From: Kangiella koreensis DSM 16069
Lineage (GTDB): Bacteria; Pseudomonadota; Gammaproteobacteria; Enterobacterales; Kangiellaceae
Direction: 5' to 3'
DNA length: 64,000 nt
Assembly: GCF_000024085.1 (NCBI RefSeq)
Contig: NC_013166.1
Location: forward strand, 620,001-684,000
Part shown: one piece after another, positions 57,126 through 64,000 of the stretch
How positions within the stretch are numbered: the first letter of the stretch is position 1
Layout: every line of letters starts with the position of its first letter
Notes under the pieces: model-generated
What the model saw: only the letters and a program-made list of their open reading frames with translations
Told to the model about the DNA's origin: nothing
Database searches by the model: none
Translations under genes and position numbers: made by a program

Positions 57126-57734
57126 TTACCAATAACCTCTCAGGAAGCTGCCAGGAGGGGATGTATAAGTCCTACATCCCACTAGCTCAGCTAATTCTTG
57201 CCCTCTCTTCTTTAACTTTTCCCAGACCTTGCTTTCTTGGAATAAAATGGGCTTGCCGCCATGAGGTTTCAGGTACAGATAATAGATAGGTGTTTTATTA
57301 TGGCGACCACCGTAGGTGACATTGATAGCCACAAATTTATTAACATATTTTCTGTCTGAGGTAACAACGTACTGAATATCCCTAAAATGATAGACATTAC
57401 TTTTTGCCCAAAGCAAGAAAGCCCTTTCATGGATTACTAAGTCAAACTGCTTGTCAATTGTCACAGTGTATTGATAAAAGGCTGCTTTAAGAGTTGAGAT
57501 AACACTCCAGAACATCACTGTTGACAGAATGATTGAAAATAGAATTGCCTCATGTGGCAGGAACTCATCTACGGTTTGCCCTGTGAGCATCAGGTAGATC
57601 ATGTAAGGGAAAAATATCAGTGAAAAGAAACCTATAATGGTAAAAATGGTTTTTCCTAAGGGACCATATTTGCTGGCAAACTGATGTTGCACTAGGCGGT
57701 GCTCTGGGGAGCCGGGTGTATTAATTTGAGACAT
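57126..57734 (-). CDS. Two-span membrane protein with cytosolic PH-like tail, unknown function
   Basis: 202 residues. Two transmembrane segments (~29-50 and ~62-83) are followed by a beta-rich domain (VTIDKQFDLVIHE, FRDIQYVVTSDRKYV) that resembles bPH-like membrane proteins. No catalytic motif. Converges on zapE and lies downstream of an HU-like gene, but that gene's terminator separates them. Annotated as hypothetical; the family could not be named. Confidence 0.65.
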   Translation of the reverse strand: MSQINTPGSPEHRLVQHQFASKYGPLGKTIFTIIGFFSLIFFPYMIYLMLTGQTVDEFLPHEAILFSIILSTVMFWSVISTLKAAFYQYTVTIDKQFDLVIHERAFLLWAKSNVYHFRDIQYVVTSDRKYVNKFVAINVTYGGRHNKTPIYYLYLKPHGGKPILFQESKVWEKLKKRGQELAELVGCRTYTSPPGSFLRGYW

Positions 57735-57755
57735 TATTATTTTGTTATGTTAATA

Positions 57756-57781
57756 AAAAGCCGACATTGTCGTCGGCTTTT
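57756..57781 (-). terminator. Terminator of the HU-like gene
   Basis: 10-bp stem AAAAGCCGAC / GTCGGCTTTT with a 6-nt loop; T-rich tail on the minus strand. Lies between the HU-like gene and the downstream membrane-protein gene. Confidence 0.88.
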
Positions 57782-57803
57782 AAGATCAAAAAGTGGCTAG
57801 CAA

Positions 57804-58145
57804 TTACTGAACCATATCCTTTAATTTCTTAAGTGGGCGCACCTTGACCGCTATGCTGGCTGGCTTGGCTTTGAACATAGTTTCTTCGCCAGTGAATGGG
57901 TTTATGCCTTTACGAGCTTTAACTGCTGGCTTTTTAACCGTACTGATCTTTAATAGGCCAGGTAGGGTGAATTCTCCAACAGCGCGCTTTTTAACATGAC
58001 GCTCAATAACAACACCTAGCTCGTCTAATACTGCTGAAACGTCTTTCTTGGTTAGGCCGGTTTGTGCTGCGATTTCATTAAGAATTTGGGTTTTAGTGAA
58101 CTTTTCTTTTACCGCTGTGGTTTTGCGGGCTTTATTATCTGCCAT
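57804..58145 (-). CDS. HU/IHF-family DNA-binding protein with basic N-terminal extension
   Basis: 113 residues. The HU fold starts at about residue 15 (FTKTQILNEIAAQTGLTKKD) after a Lys-rich, Thr-containing extension. The beta-arm region is KARKGINPFTGEETMFKAKP, with the conserved NPxTGE motif. Canonical HU and IHF are ~90-95 residues, so this is a divergent paralogue like the longer HU-type proteins of some gammaproteobacteria. Probably a minor nucleoid or architectural protein. Confidence 0.85.
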   Translation of the reverse strand: MADNKARKTTAVKEKFTKTQILNEIAAQTGLTKKDVSAVLDELGVVIERHVKKRAVGEFTLPGLLKISTVKKPAVKARKGINPFTGEETMFKAKPASIAVKVRPLKKLKDMVQ

Positions 58146-58339
58146 TTTTCCATTGCCTCTTATGTAAGTTGACTGTTAAAATATCGGTCGTCTTGGCGAG
58201 TATTGCAAATTGACTCCCCATCAGCGCTTTTTATAGCGCTAAAAGCCCCGTAAATAAAGTCTTTTTCGCAGGATTTTGCTTAAAATTCATAAATTTGGCC
58301 GAGACGTTTAATAATTTTTGAAAATCCTGGTGTCGCCTC

Positions 58340-58368
58340 TTGTGTTATAGAGGTGATTTCTGTAGAAT
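58340..58368 (+). promoter_or_regulatory. Putative rplM promoter
   Basis: TTGTGT (58340-58345), exact 17-bp spacer, TAGAAT (58363-58368), then TCGCGC. This leaves a ~70-base leader before rplM. Confidence 0.45.
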
Positions 58369-58441
58369 TCGCGCTCTCTTTTTTAGGGCCGTGATCGGCT
58401 ACCTATTGCGGGTGCAAATGGCTTTTTGGAGCTTAAAGAAT

Positions 58442-58870
58442 ATGAAAACATACAGTGCAAAGCCTGAAACTGTTAAGCGTGACTGGTTCGTAGTCGACGC
58501 TAGCGGCAAAACATTAGGCCGCCTGGCGACTGAAGTAGCTCGCCGTTTGAAAGGCAAACACAAAGCAGAATATACACCTCACGTTGATACTGGTGACTAC
58601 ATCATCGTTATTAATGCTGAGAAAGTAACTGTGACTGGCAACAAGGCGCAGGACAAAATGTATTACCGTCACTCTGGTTATCCAGGTGGCATTAAAGAAA
58701 CCAACTTCGAGAAATTGCAGGCGACTAAACCTGAAATGATTATCGAGAAAGCGGTAAAAGGTATGCTTCCTAAGAATCCTTTGGGTCGTGCCATGTTCCG
58801 CAAGTTGAAAGTTTACGCTGGCACTGAGCACAACCATACTGCTCAGCAACCAATCCCATTAGAAATCTAA
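58442..58870 (+). CDS. rplM: 50S ribosomal protein L13
   Basis: 142 residues, the same length as E. coli L13 and very similar ([49 protein letters not shown]). The start at 58442 follows the family; an upstream in-frame extension was rejected. First gene of the rplM-rpsI operon; the preceding leader could carry autoregulation. Confidence 0.98.
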   Translation: MKTYSAKPETVKRDWFVVDASGKTLGRLATEVARRLKGKHKAEYTPHVDTGDYIIVINAEKVTVTGNKAQDKMYYRHSGYPGGIKETNFEKLQATKPEMIIEKAVKGMLPKNPLGRAMFRKLKVYAGTEHNHTAQQPIPLEI

Positions 58871-58880
58871 GGTGAGAACA

Positions 58881-59270
58881 ATGGCTGAACAATATTACGG
58901 AACAGGTCGTCGTAAAAGCTCCACAGCTCGTGTTTTCCTACGTCCTGGGAATGGTGAGATTACCGTGAACCAGCGTAGTCTTGACGAGTATTTTGGTCGT
59001 GAAACATCGCGCATGGTGGTTCGTCAACCACTAGAGCTGACCGAAACATTAGAAAAGTTCGATGTGTACGTGACTGTTGCTGGTGGCGGCGGTACTGGTC
59101 AAGCCGGTGCAATTCGCCACGGTATTACACGTGCATTGATGGAGTATAACGAAGAATTACGTGCTCCATTGCGTAAAGCTGGCTTTGTTACCCGTGACGC
59201 TCGTGCAGTTGAGCGTAAGAAAGTGGGTCTTCATAAAGCACGTAAGCGCCCTCAATTCTCGAAACGTTAA
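58881..59270 (+). CDS. rpsI: 30S ribosomal protein S9
   Basis: 129 residues. Starts [18 protein letters not shown] and ends in the conserved basic tail [17 protein letters not shown], whose terminal Lys-Arg reaches the P-site tRNA. AAGG precedes the ATG. Ten bases after rplM. Confidence 0.98.
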   Translation: MAEQYYGTGRRKSSTARVFLRPGNGEITVNQRSLDEYFGRETSRMVVRQPLELTETLEKFDVYVTVAGGGGTGQAGAIRHGITRALMEYNEELRAPLRKAGFVTRDARAVERKKVGLHKARKRPQFSKR

Positions 59271-59311
59271 GTTTCGAACAGTATTGCCGGAGAGGAACTC
59301 CGGCATTCTTT

Positions 59312-59338
59312 ACACCCGCACTTTGCGGGTGTTTTTTT
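59312..59338 (+). terminator. rplM-rpsI terminator
   Basis: 9-bp stem ACACCCGCA / TGCGGGTGT with a 3-nt loop and seven T, 42 bp after rpsI. Confidence 0.92.
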
Positions 59339-59402
59339 ATCTATTACTTCTGATTTTTTCCGACTTTCAATAAGTTATATATCGCCAGCTGGTCTGACCA
59401 CA

Positions 59403-59431
59403 TTGTTATTGTGGGTATTTTCCTATATGAT
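59403..59431 (+). promoter_or_regulatory. Putative petABC promoter
   Basis: TTGTTA (59403-59408), 17-bp spacer, TATGAT (59426-59431), about 150 bp upstream of petA and downstream of the rpsI terminator. Confidence 0.45.
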
Positions 59432-59581
59432 CCCTGCGCAGTATTCTGCCGTAGAAGTGTTAATAAATGTTTTATAGCATTCTTCATAAGACTCGCTTCA
59501 TCGCAGAATCGTTTAAATCATGATTTTCCAACGCTATTCATTGGTGGGTGGCGTTATTTTCTTCGTGGGGAGACTAACCGA

Positions 59582-60169
59582 ATGAGTAATCAGGGCGTCA
59601 ACAAAGGACGCAGAAATCTGCTAATCGGTGCTACATCAGTAGTAGGCGCGGTTGGTGTGATTGGTGCGGCTGTACCTTTTGTTCGTTCCTGGGCACCAAG
59701 CGCTAAGGCGCAGTCTGCAGGTGCTCCAGTATCGTATGACTACACTAAACTTGAGGTAGGACAGCAAATTACTGTGGAGTGGCGAGGTAAACCAGTATGG
59801 GTTATGCGTCGTGATGACAATATGTTGCAAAGCATCACTAAGAGTGAAGAGTTTGTAGCCGATCCAGAATCAAACGAACCTCAGCAACCAGAGTATTGTA
59901 AGAACGAATACCGCTCTATTGAGCCAGACATTTTTGTAGCTGTTGGTATTTGTACACACTTAGGTTGCTCGCCTAAATTATTCGCTGATGCGGGTTCTTT
60001 AGAAGGTGGTTGGCTAGGCGGTTATTATTGCCCATGCCATGGTTCTAAGTTTGATTTGGCTGGCCGTGTTTATAGCGGTGTTCCAGCAAACGCTAACTTG
60101 GAGGTTCCTCCTTATACTATCGACACTGCAGCCAAAATGATTGTGATTGGTGAAGAGGGAGGTGCTTAA
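59582..60169 (+). CDS. petA: Ubiquinol-cytochrome c reductase Rieske iron-sulfur subunit
   Basis: 195 residues. N-terminal RR-containing segment plus one transmembrane helix (~12-34), a likely Tat-type uncleaved anchor. The 2Fe-2S cluster motifs are CTHLGC (Cys124, His126) and CPCHGS (Cys150, His153), with the disulfide partners Cys129 and Cys152. Start chosen at MSNQGVNKGRRN (59582), with GGGGAG nine bases upstream. The stop overlaps the petB start by one base. Confidence 0.96.
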   Translation: MSNQGVNKGRRNLLIGATSVVGAVGVIGAAVPFVRSWAPSAKAQSAGAPVSYDYTKLEVGQQITVEWRGKPVWVMRRDDNMLQSITKSEEFVADPESNEPQQPEYCKNEYRSIEPDIFVAVGICTHLGCSPKLFADAGSLEGGWLGGYYCPCHGSKFDLAGRVYSGVPANANLEVPPYTIDTAAKMIVIGEEGGA

Positions 60170-61380
60170 TGTTTAAGAACTTCATGACTTGGTTTGATGC
60201 CCGTTTCCCAGCAACGAAAGTGTGGAATGAGCATTTAGCAGAATATTACGCACCAAAGAACTTCAATTTTTGGTATTTCTTTGGTTCTTTAGCCATGCTG
60301 GTATTAGTGAATCAGTTACTGACTGGTATTTGGCTAACCATGTTTTACAGCCCAAGCGAACCATTTGCATCGGTTGAATACATCATGCGTGATGTTGAAA
60401 TGGGTTGGCTAATTCGTTATCTCCACTCAACTGGCGCCTCTGCTTTCTTTGTCGTCGTTTATCTTCACATGTTCCGTGGCATCATGTATGGCTCATATAA
60501 GAAGCCACGTGAGTTGATCTGGATCTTCGGTATGATCATTTTTGTTCTATTGATGGCAGAAGCCTTTATGGGCTACCTGCTACCATGGGGGCAGATGTCA
60601 TTCTGGGGAGCTCAGGTGATTATCAACCTGTTCGGCACGGTTCCTGTTGTGGGGCCAGATCTAGTTGAATGGATTCGTGGTGACTTTACCCTGTCACTAG
60701 CGACTCTGAATCGATTCTTTGCATTGCACGTCGTTGCAGTTCCATTAGCATTGGTTGCTATGGTGTTCTTGCACATTGTTGCCTTGCACAAAGTTGGTTC
60801 AAATAACCCTGATGGCGTTGAAATCAAAGATAAGAAAGATGAGAACGGTATTCCTTTAGACGGCATTCCTTTCCACCCATACTACACAGTGAAAGATATT
60901 GTGGGTGTGGTTGTATTCCTGATGATCTTCTTGGGCGTGGTCTTCTTTGCACCAGACTTTGGAGGCTACTTCCTGGAGCGTCCGAACTTTGAGCCTGCAA
61001 ATTCATTGAAGACACCAGACCACATTGCTCCAGTTTGGTATTTCACACCGTTTTACACTATGTTGCGTGCGGTACCGCATCCATTCATGGGCTTTATGGT
61101 GATGGCTTTAGCAATTGTAATTCTGTTCTTATTGCCTTGGCTTGATCGTCAAAAGGTTAAATCAATCCGTTACCGTGGTGCTTCTTATAAAATTCTATTA
61201 GCGTTGCTAGTTATCTCGTTCGTCATCTTAGGTGTTCTGGGTGTTGTTCCGGTAACAGACTTCACTAAATGGTTAGGAAGAATTTGCACTGTGTACTACT
61301 TCTTCTTCTTTATTGCCTTGTGGTTCTTGCCCAAGTTCGAGAAAACTAAACCAGTACCAGAGAGGGTAACAGACAAATGA
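60169..61380 (+). CDS. petB: Cytochrome b of the bc1 complex
   Basis: 403 residues, eight transmembrane helices. Heme-ligand histidine pairs lie in the second helix (RYLHSTGASAFFVVVYLHM) and the fourth (NRFFALHVVAVPLAL ... FLHIVALH). The Qo-site motif appears as PVWYF, not PEWYF, in HIAPVWYFTPFYTML. Overlaps petA by 1 base and petC by 4, a tight operon. Confidence 0.96.
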   Translation: MFKNFMTWFDARFPATKVWNEHLAEYYAPKNFNFWYFFGSLAMLVLVNQLLTGIWLTMFYSPSEPFASVEYIMRDVEMGWLIRYLHSTGASAFFVVVYLHMFRGIMYGSYKKPRELIWIFGMIIFVLLMAEAFMGYLLPWGQMSFWGAQVIINLFGTVPVVGPDLVEWIRGDFTLSLATLNRFFALHVVAVPLALVAMVFLHIVALHKVGSNNPDGVEIKDKKDENGIPLDGIPFHPYYTVKDIVGVVVFLMIFLGVVFFAPDFGGYFLERPNFEPANSLKTPDHIAPVWYFTPFYTMLRAVPHPFMGFMVMALAIVILFLLPWLDRQKVKSIRYRGASYKILLALLVISFVILGVLGVVPVTDFTKWLGRICTVYYFFFFIALWFLPKFEKTKPVPERVTDK

Positions 61381-62222
61381 AAAAGTTAATTACAGCTATT
61401 TTATTCCTGCTACCTGTATCTGCATTTGCTGCAGGCGGCGGAAACTTTTATCCAAATGAGCCAGCGAATATTGATCTGAGTGACAAAACATCATTGCAAA
61501 ATGGCGCCAAATTGTATGTAAACTACTGTTTGGGCTGCCACTCAATGGAGTACGTTCGCTACTCGCGTATCGCACAGGATTTGGAACTTACTGAAGAGCA
61601 AACTGTAAACAACTTGATCCTTGGCGATCAAAGGTTTGGTGATACTTTAGATAAGTCCATGAATTCAGAACAAGCCCAAAAGAAATATTTTGGAGTTGAT
61701 CCACTGGATCTGAGTCTGGTTGCTCGCGTTCGTGGTGAAGACTGGGTTTACAACTACTTACGTTCATTCTATGTAGACTCGTCTCGTCCATTCGGCGTCA
61801 ACAATACTGTGTTCCCTCAAGTTGGTATGCCGCATATTTTGGCAGACCTACAAGGTTTACAGGCTAAAAGTGATGCCTTGTTGTCTGTTGAAGAGCAGAT
61901 AGCCGAAGCGAAAGCCGTGCTAAATGACTCAGAAGCAAGCGATGAAGCGAAAGCTGAAGCCAAAGAAAAGCAGCATAGAGCGGAAGTTGAAATGGCCAAG
62001 CTCGCTGCCCAAGGTAATATGTTTGTCCAGATTGAAGAAGGACAAATGACGCCAGAAGAGTATGACGAAAGCATTCGTGATCTAACAGCGTTTATGGCTT
62101 ACACAGCTAATCCAGTGAAACTGGAAAGTAAGCGTATGGGTGTCTGGGTTCTAATGTTCTTATTTGTGCTATTGATATTGGCGTACTTCTTGAAGAAAGA
62201 ATTCTGGAAAGACGTACATTAA
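61377..62222 (+). CDS. petC: Cytochrome c1 with a charged helical insertion
   Basis: 281 residues. Signal peptide (to ~18, AFAAG), heme-c site CLGCH (51-55), likely axial Met151 (QVGMPHIL), C-terminal transmembrane helix (~255-272). Between the Met-ligand loop and the C-terminal part is a Lys/Glu/Ala-rich helix (~165-213; EEQIAEAKAVLND..., AKAEAKEKQHRAEVEMAKLA) that looks like a coiled coil and is not part of the standard c1 core. Transfers electrons from the Rieske centre to soluble or membrane cytochrome c. Confidence 0.95.
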   Translation: MKKLITAILFLLPVSAFAAGGGNFYPNEPANIDLSDKTSLQNGAKLYVNYCLGCHSMEYVRYSRIAQDLELTEEQTVNNLILGDQRFGDTLDKSMNSEQAQKKYFGVDPLDLSLVARVRGEDWVYNYLRSFYVDSSRPFGVNNTVFPQVGMPHILADLQGLQAKSDALLSVEEQIAEAKAVLNDSEASDEAKAEAKEKQHRAEVEMAKLAAQGNMFVQIEEGQMTPEEYDESIRDLTAFMAYTANPVKLESKRMGVWVLMFLFVLLILAYFLKKEFWKDVH

Positions 62223-62286
62223 TTAGCATCCTAAGCCTCAGCGTTTCCCCGCTGAGGCTTTCTTGTTGTTCGCAGGAGAAATCAGT

Positions 62287-62919
62287 ATGGCAGTAGTTGC
62301 CAAACGTTCAGTTATGACTCTTTTTTCTGGCAACGATGTGTATAGCCACCAGGCACGCATTGTTTTAGCAGAAAAAGGTGTAAATTACGAAGTGGTAGAG
62401 GTTACCCCTGATAATGTTCCAGAGGATCTATTAGACTTAAATCCTTATGGCTCTGTACCAACCTTGATTGATCGTGATTTGGTTTTGTATGAAGCTAGTA
62501 TCGTCATGGAATATTTAGATGAGCGTTTCCCTCATCCGCCGTTGATGCCGGTCTATCCGGTAACTCGTGGTCGTAGTCGCTTGATGATGCATCGTATTCA
62601 AAAAGAGTGGTATAGCCAATACGAAATTATCGTCAATGGTACTGAAGCAAAAGCAAAGAAAGCTCGTAAGGAATTACAGGAAAGTATTATGGCTTTAGCT
62701 CCAGTATTCGCCAGTAATCCGTACTTTATGAGCGAAGAGTTCTCATTAGTTGATTGTGTTATTGCCCCGTTATTATGGCGTGCTGACCAGTTAGGTATTG
62801 AGATTTCAGGCCGTGGCAGTAAAGCAATCCATGATTATATGGATCGCATTTTTGACCGTGACTCATTCAAAGTCAGCCTGACTGAGGAAGAGCGTGAAAT
62901 CAAAATGGGTCTAATGTAA
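62287..62919 (+). CDS. sspA: Stringent starvation protein A
   Basis: 210 residues, glutathione-S-transferase fold without GST activity. RNA-polymerase-associated regulator of stationary-phase and acid-stress genes. Thioredoxin-like N-domain (SVMTLFSGNDVYSHQARIVL, then NPYGSVPTLIDRDLVLYEAS) and helical C-domain. Start at ATG 62287 with AGGAG eight bases upstream. The stop overlaps sspB by one base. Confidence 0.95.
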   Translation: MAVVAKRSVMTLFSGNDVYSHQARIVLAEKGVNYEVVEVTPDNVPEDLLDLNPYGSVPTLIDRDLVLYEASIVMEYLDERFPHPPLMPVYPVTRGRSRLMMHRIQKEWYSQYEIIVNGTEAKAKKARKELQESIMALAPVFASNPYFMSEEFSLVDCVIAPLLWRADQLGIEISGRGSKAIHDYMDRIFDRDSFKVSLTEEEREIKMGLM

Positions 62920-63386
62920 TGGCGGGCAACTCGCCATTACAGCCCTATCTACTAATCGCTTATTATGAGTGGATACTTGATAATGAGTGGACCCCGCAAA
63001 TATTAGTCGACACGTCTCATCCCGAAGTTGATGTTCCCTTGCAGTTTGCGAATGATGGAAAGATTGTTTTGAACATCGCACCCACAGCGGTTGCAAACTT
63101 TGAACTCAACCATGACTATATTAGCTTCAATGCTCGTTTTTCTGGGCAGTCGTTAAGTCTTTATATTCCATCCAGTGCCATTATTGCGATATACGCCAGA
63201 GAAAATGATCAAGGTATCATGTTCTCAGCTAATATGTATGGCGAGGATTCCTATTCGAGTGAAGACCACCAAAGTTCGACTGATTCGATTGGTCCAGCTG
63301 AATCTAAAGATAATAATGATGAGGGACCTGATGATGAGCCACCTAAGCCACCGAAAGGCAAGCCTAAATTAAAAGTGGTTAAGTAG
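62919..63386 (+). CDS. sspB: ClpXP adaptor SspB
   Basis: 155 residues. Delivers ssrA-tagged and other substrates to ClpXP. The substrate-binding domain covers ~1-110 (LLIAYYEWILDNEWTPQILV, NIAPTAVANFELNH, IYARENDQGI). A flexible acidic linker follows, then the C-terminal KGKPKLKVVK peptide, which docks on the ClpX N-domain. Start overlaps the sspA stop. Confidence 0.96.
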   Translation: MAGNSPLQPYLLIAYYEWILDNEWTPQILVDTSHPEVDVPLQFANDGKIVLNIAPTAVANFELNHDYISFNARFSGQSLSLYIPSSAIIAIYARENDQGIMFSANMYGEDSYSSEDHQSSTDSIGPAESKDNNDEGPDDEPPKPPKGKPKLKVVK

Positions 63387-63417
63387 TTACTTTTTAGGTT
63401 ACCGGTAACACAGATAA

Positions 63418-63448
63418 AAAAAAGGCGAGTTTCAAACTCGCCTTTTTT
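63418..63448. terminator. Bidirectional terminator between sspB and dolP
   Basis: AAAAAAGGCGAGTTT pairs with AAACTCGCCTTTTTT around one central base; A- and T-rich edges serve both convergent genes. Confidence 0.9.
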
Positions 63449-63465
63449 ACGCCTACTTGTTTATA

Positions 63466-63993
63466 TTAGTCGATATATTCGAAAATCTTCACGACTCTAT
63501 CGACACCTGAAATATTGCGGGCGACTAGAGCTGCTTTATCGCCTTCTTCGCGGGTAACCATACCCATTAAGAACACTTCCTTGTTTTCAGTAATAACTTT
63601 AATACGTTTAGAGTCTAATCCTTTTTCTGCAGCAAGACTGGATTTTACCTTGGTGGTTATCCATACATCAGAAACAGTACTAACATCTTCAGGATTGCCA
63701 GTGCGTAATTCATTAAAGGCTTTCTTCATTTCAGGAACGCCTTTAATGGTATTTGAAACTTGCGCAATTACATCTTCTGAGGGTACTTGGCCATAAATCA
63801 GGACATAAAGGTTATGACTGACCACATCAACAGCATTAGGCTGGTTCTTTTCTAGGATGGGGTAAAGTCTGTCCTTAACACGACCTTCAATACTGGAGTC
63901 TTCTGCTACGGTACCGAAAGTCGTACAAGCGGAAACCCCAAAAGAGAGAGCCAGGGTCAAAATAAGTAAGCGGAGTGATTTTATAGTTAGCAT
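63466..63993 (-). CDS. dolP: Outer-membrane BON-domain lipoprotein DolP (YraP)
   Basis: 175 residues. Signal peptide with lipobox VSAC (Cys23), then Thr-Thr-Phe at the mature N-terminus, and two BON domains (~36-100 and ~112-175). DolP binds anionic phospholipid, localises to division sites and supports outer-membrane integrity. The start is ATG 63993. In many relatives it follows the diaA/yraN genes, which would be to the right of this window. Confidence 0.9.
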   Translation of the reverse strand: MLTIKSLRLLILTLALSFGVSACTTFGTVAEDSSIEGRVKDRLYPILEKNQPNAVDVVSHNLYVLIYGQVPSEDVIAQVSNTIKGVPEMKKAFNELRTGNPEDVSTVSDVWITTKVKSSLAAEKGLDSKRIKVITENKEVFLMGMVTREEGDKAALVARNISGVDRVVKIFEYID

Positions 63994-64000
63994 TTCTAAG

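Overview
The window is a gammaproteobacterial chromosome segment. It carries complete housekeeping blocks in the gene order typical of that class: lolB-ispE-tRNA-Gln-prs-rplY-pth-ychF, hemA-prfA-prmC, mreBCD-maf-rng-yhdP-nitrilase-tldD, kdsD-kdsC-lptCAB-rpoN-hpf-ptsN-rapZ, ibaG-murA, rplM-rpsI-petABC-sspAB. Moderate GC, AT-rich accessory DNA and the particular gene mix fit a marine Oceanospirillales-type bacterium. A Kangiella-like organism is my best guess, not a demonstrated identity.

Layout. 0-5 kb: the 3' end of a membrane-anchored LuxR-type regulator, a large trypsin/VWA fusion protein with a C-terminal membrane tail, and cyclopropane fatty acid synthase. 5-8.4 kb: a YahK-type aldehyde reductase and the DbpA RNA helicase, separated by intergenic palindromic repeats. 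8.39-12.56 kb: an AT-rich accessory island bracketed by copies of a 19-bp repeat (AATTAATGGGGTCAGAGTA). It holds two proteins with an Rx4H (HEPN-type) motif on the minus strand. Diverging from them is an operon made of a 43-codon leader ORF, an SMC/ABC-like AAA ATPase and an RloB/Toprim-like protein. A 3' fragment of tRNA-Asn and a small membrane-protein cassette follow. This island is the best candidate for an under-described system, probably phage defence. 12.5-13.5 kb: a secreted protein of unknown function and tRNA-Met.

13.8-25.4 kb: translation and envelope genes (ychF, pth, rplY, prs, tRNA-Gln, ispE, lolB, a TPR lipoprotein, hemA, prfA, prmC). 25.7-36.6 kb: cell-shape and RNA-processing operon (mreBCD, maf, rng, yhdP, amidase, tldD); mreC appears to start at a rare ATT codon. 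36.6-42.2 kb: darP, a TonB-dependent receptor, pmbA/tldE and mgtE. 42.3-50.2 kb: one long minus-strand LPS-export / sigma-54 / PTS-Ntr operon with many ATGA and 1-base overlaps, headed by the YrbG exchanger. 50.5-58.1 kb: ibaG-murA, degS-zapG and several small or poorly known genes, zapE and an HU-like protein. 58.4-64 kb: rplM-rpsI, the cytochrome bc1 operon, sspAB and a BON-domain lipoprotein.

Five intergenic regions (about 4.9, 6.4, 13.6, 16.5 and 19.8 kb) are filled with a dispersed family of short palindromes. Their flanks are conserved (AGCAGAT...ATGACA) while their stems change sequence but keep pairing. They resemble dRS3/REP-type repeats. No rRNA, CRISPR array, replication origin or intact IS transposase was seen.
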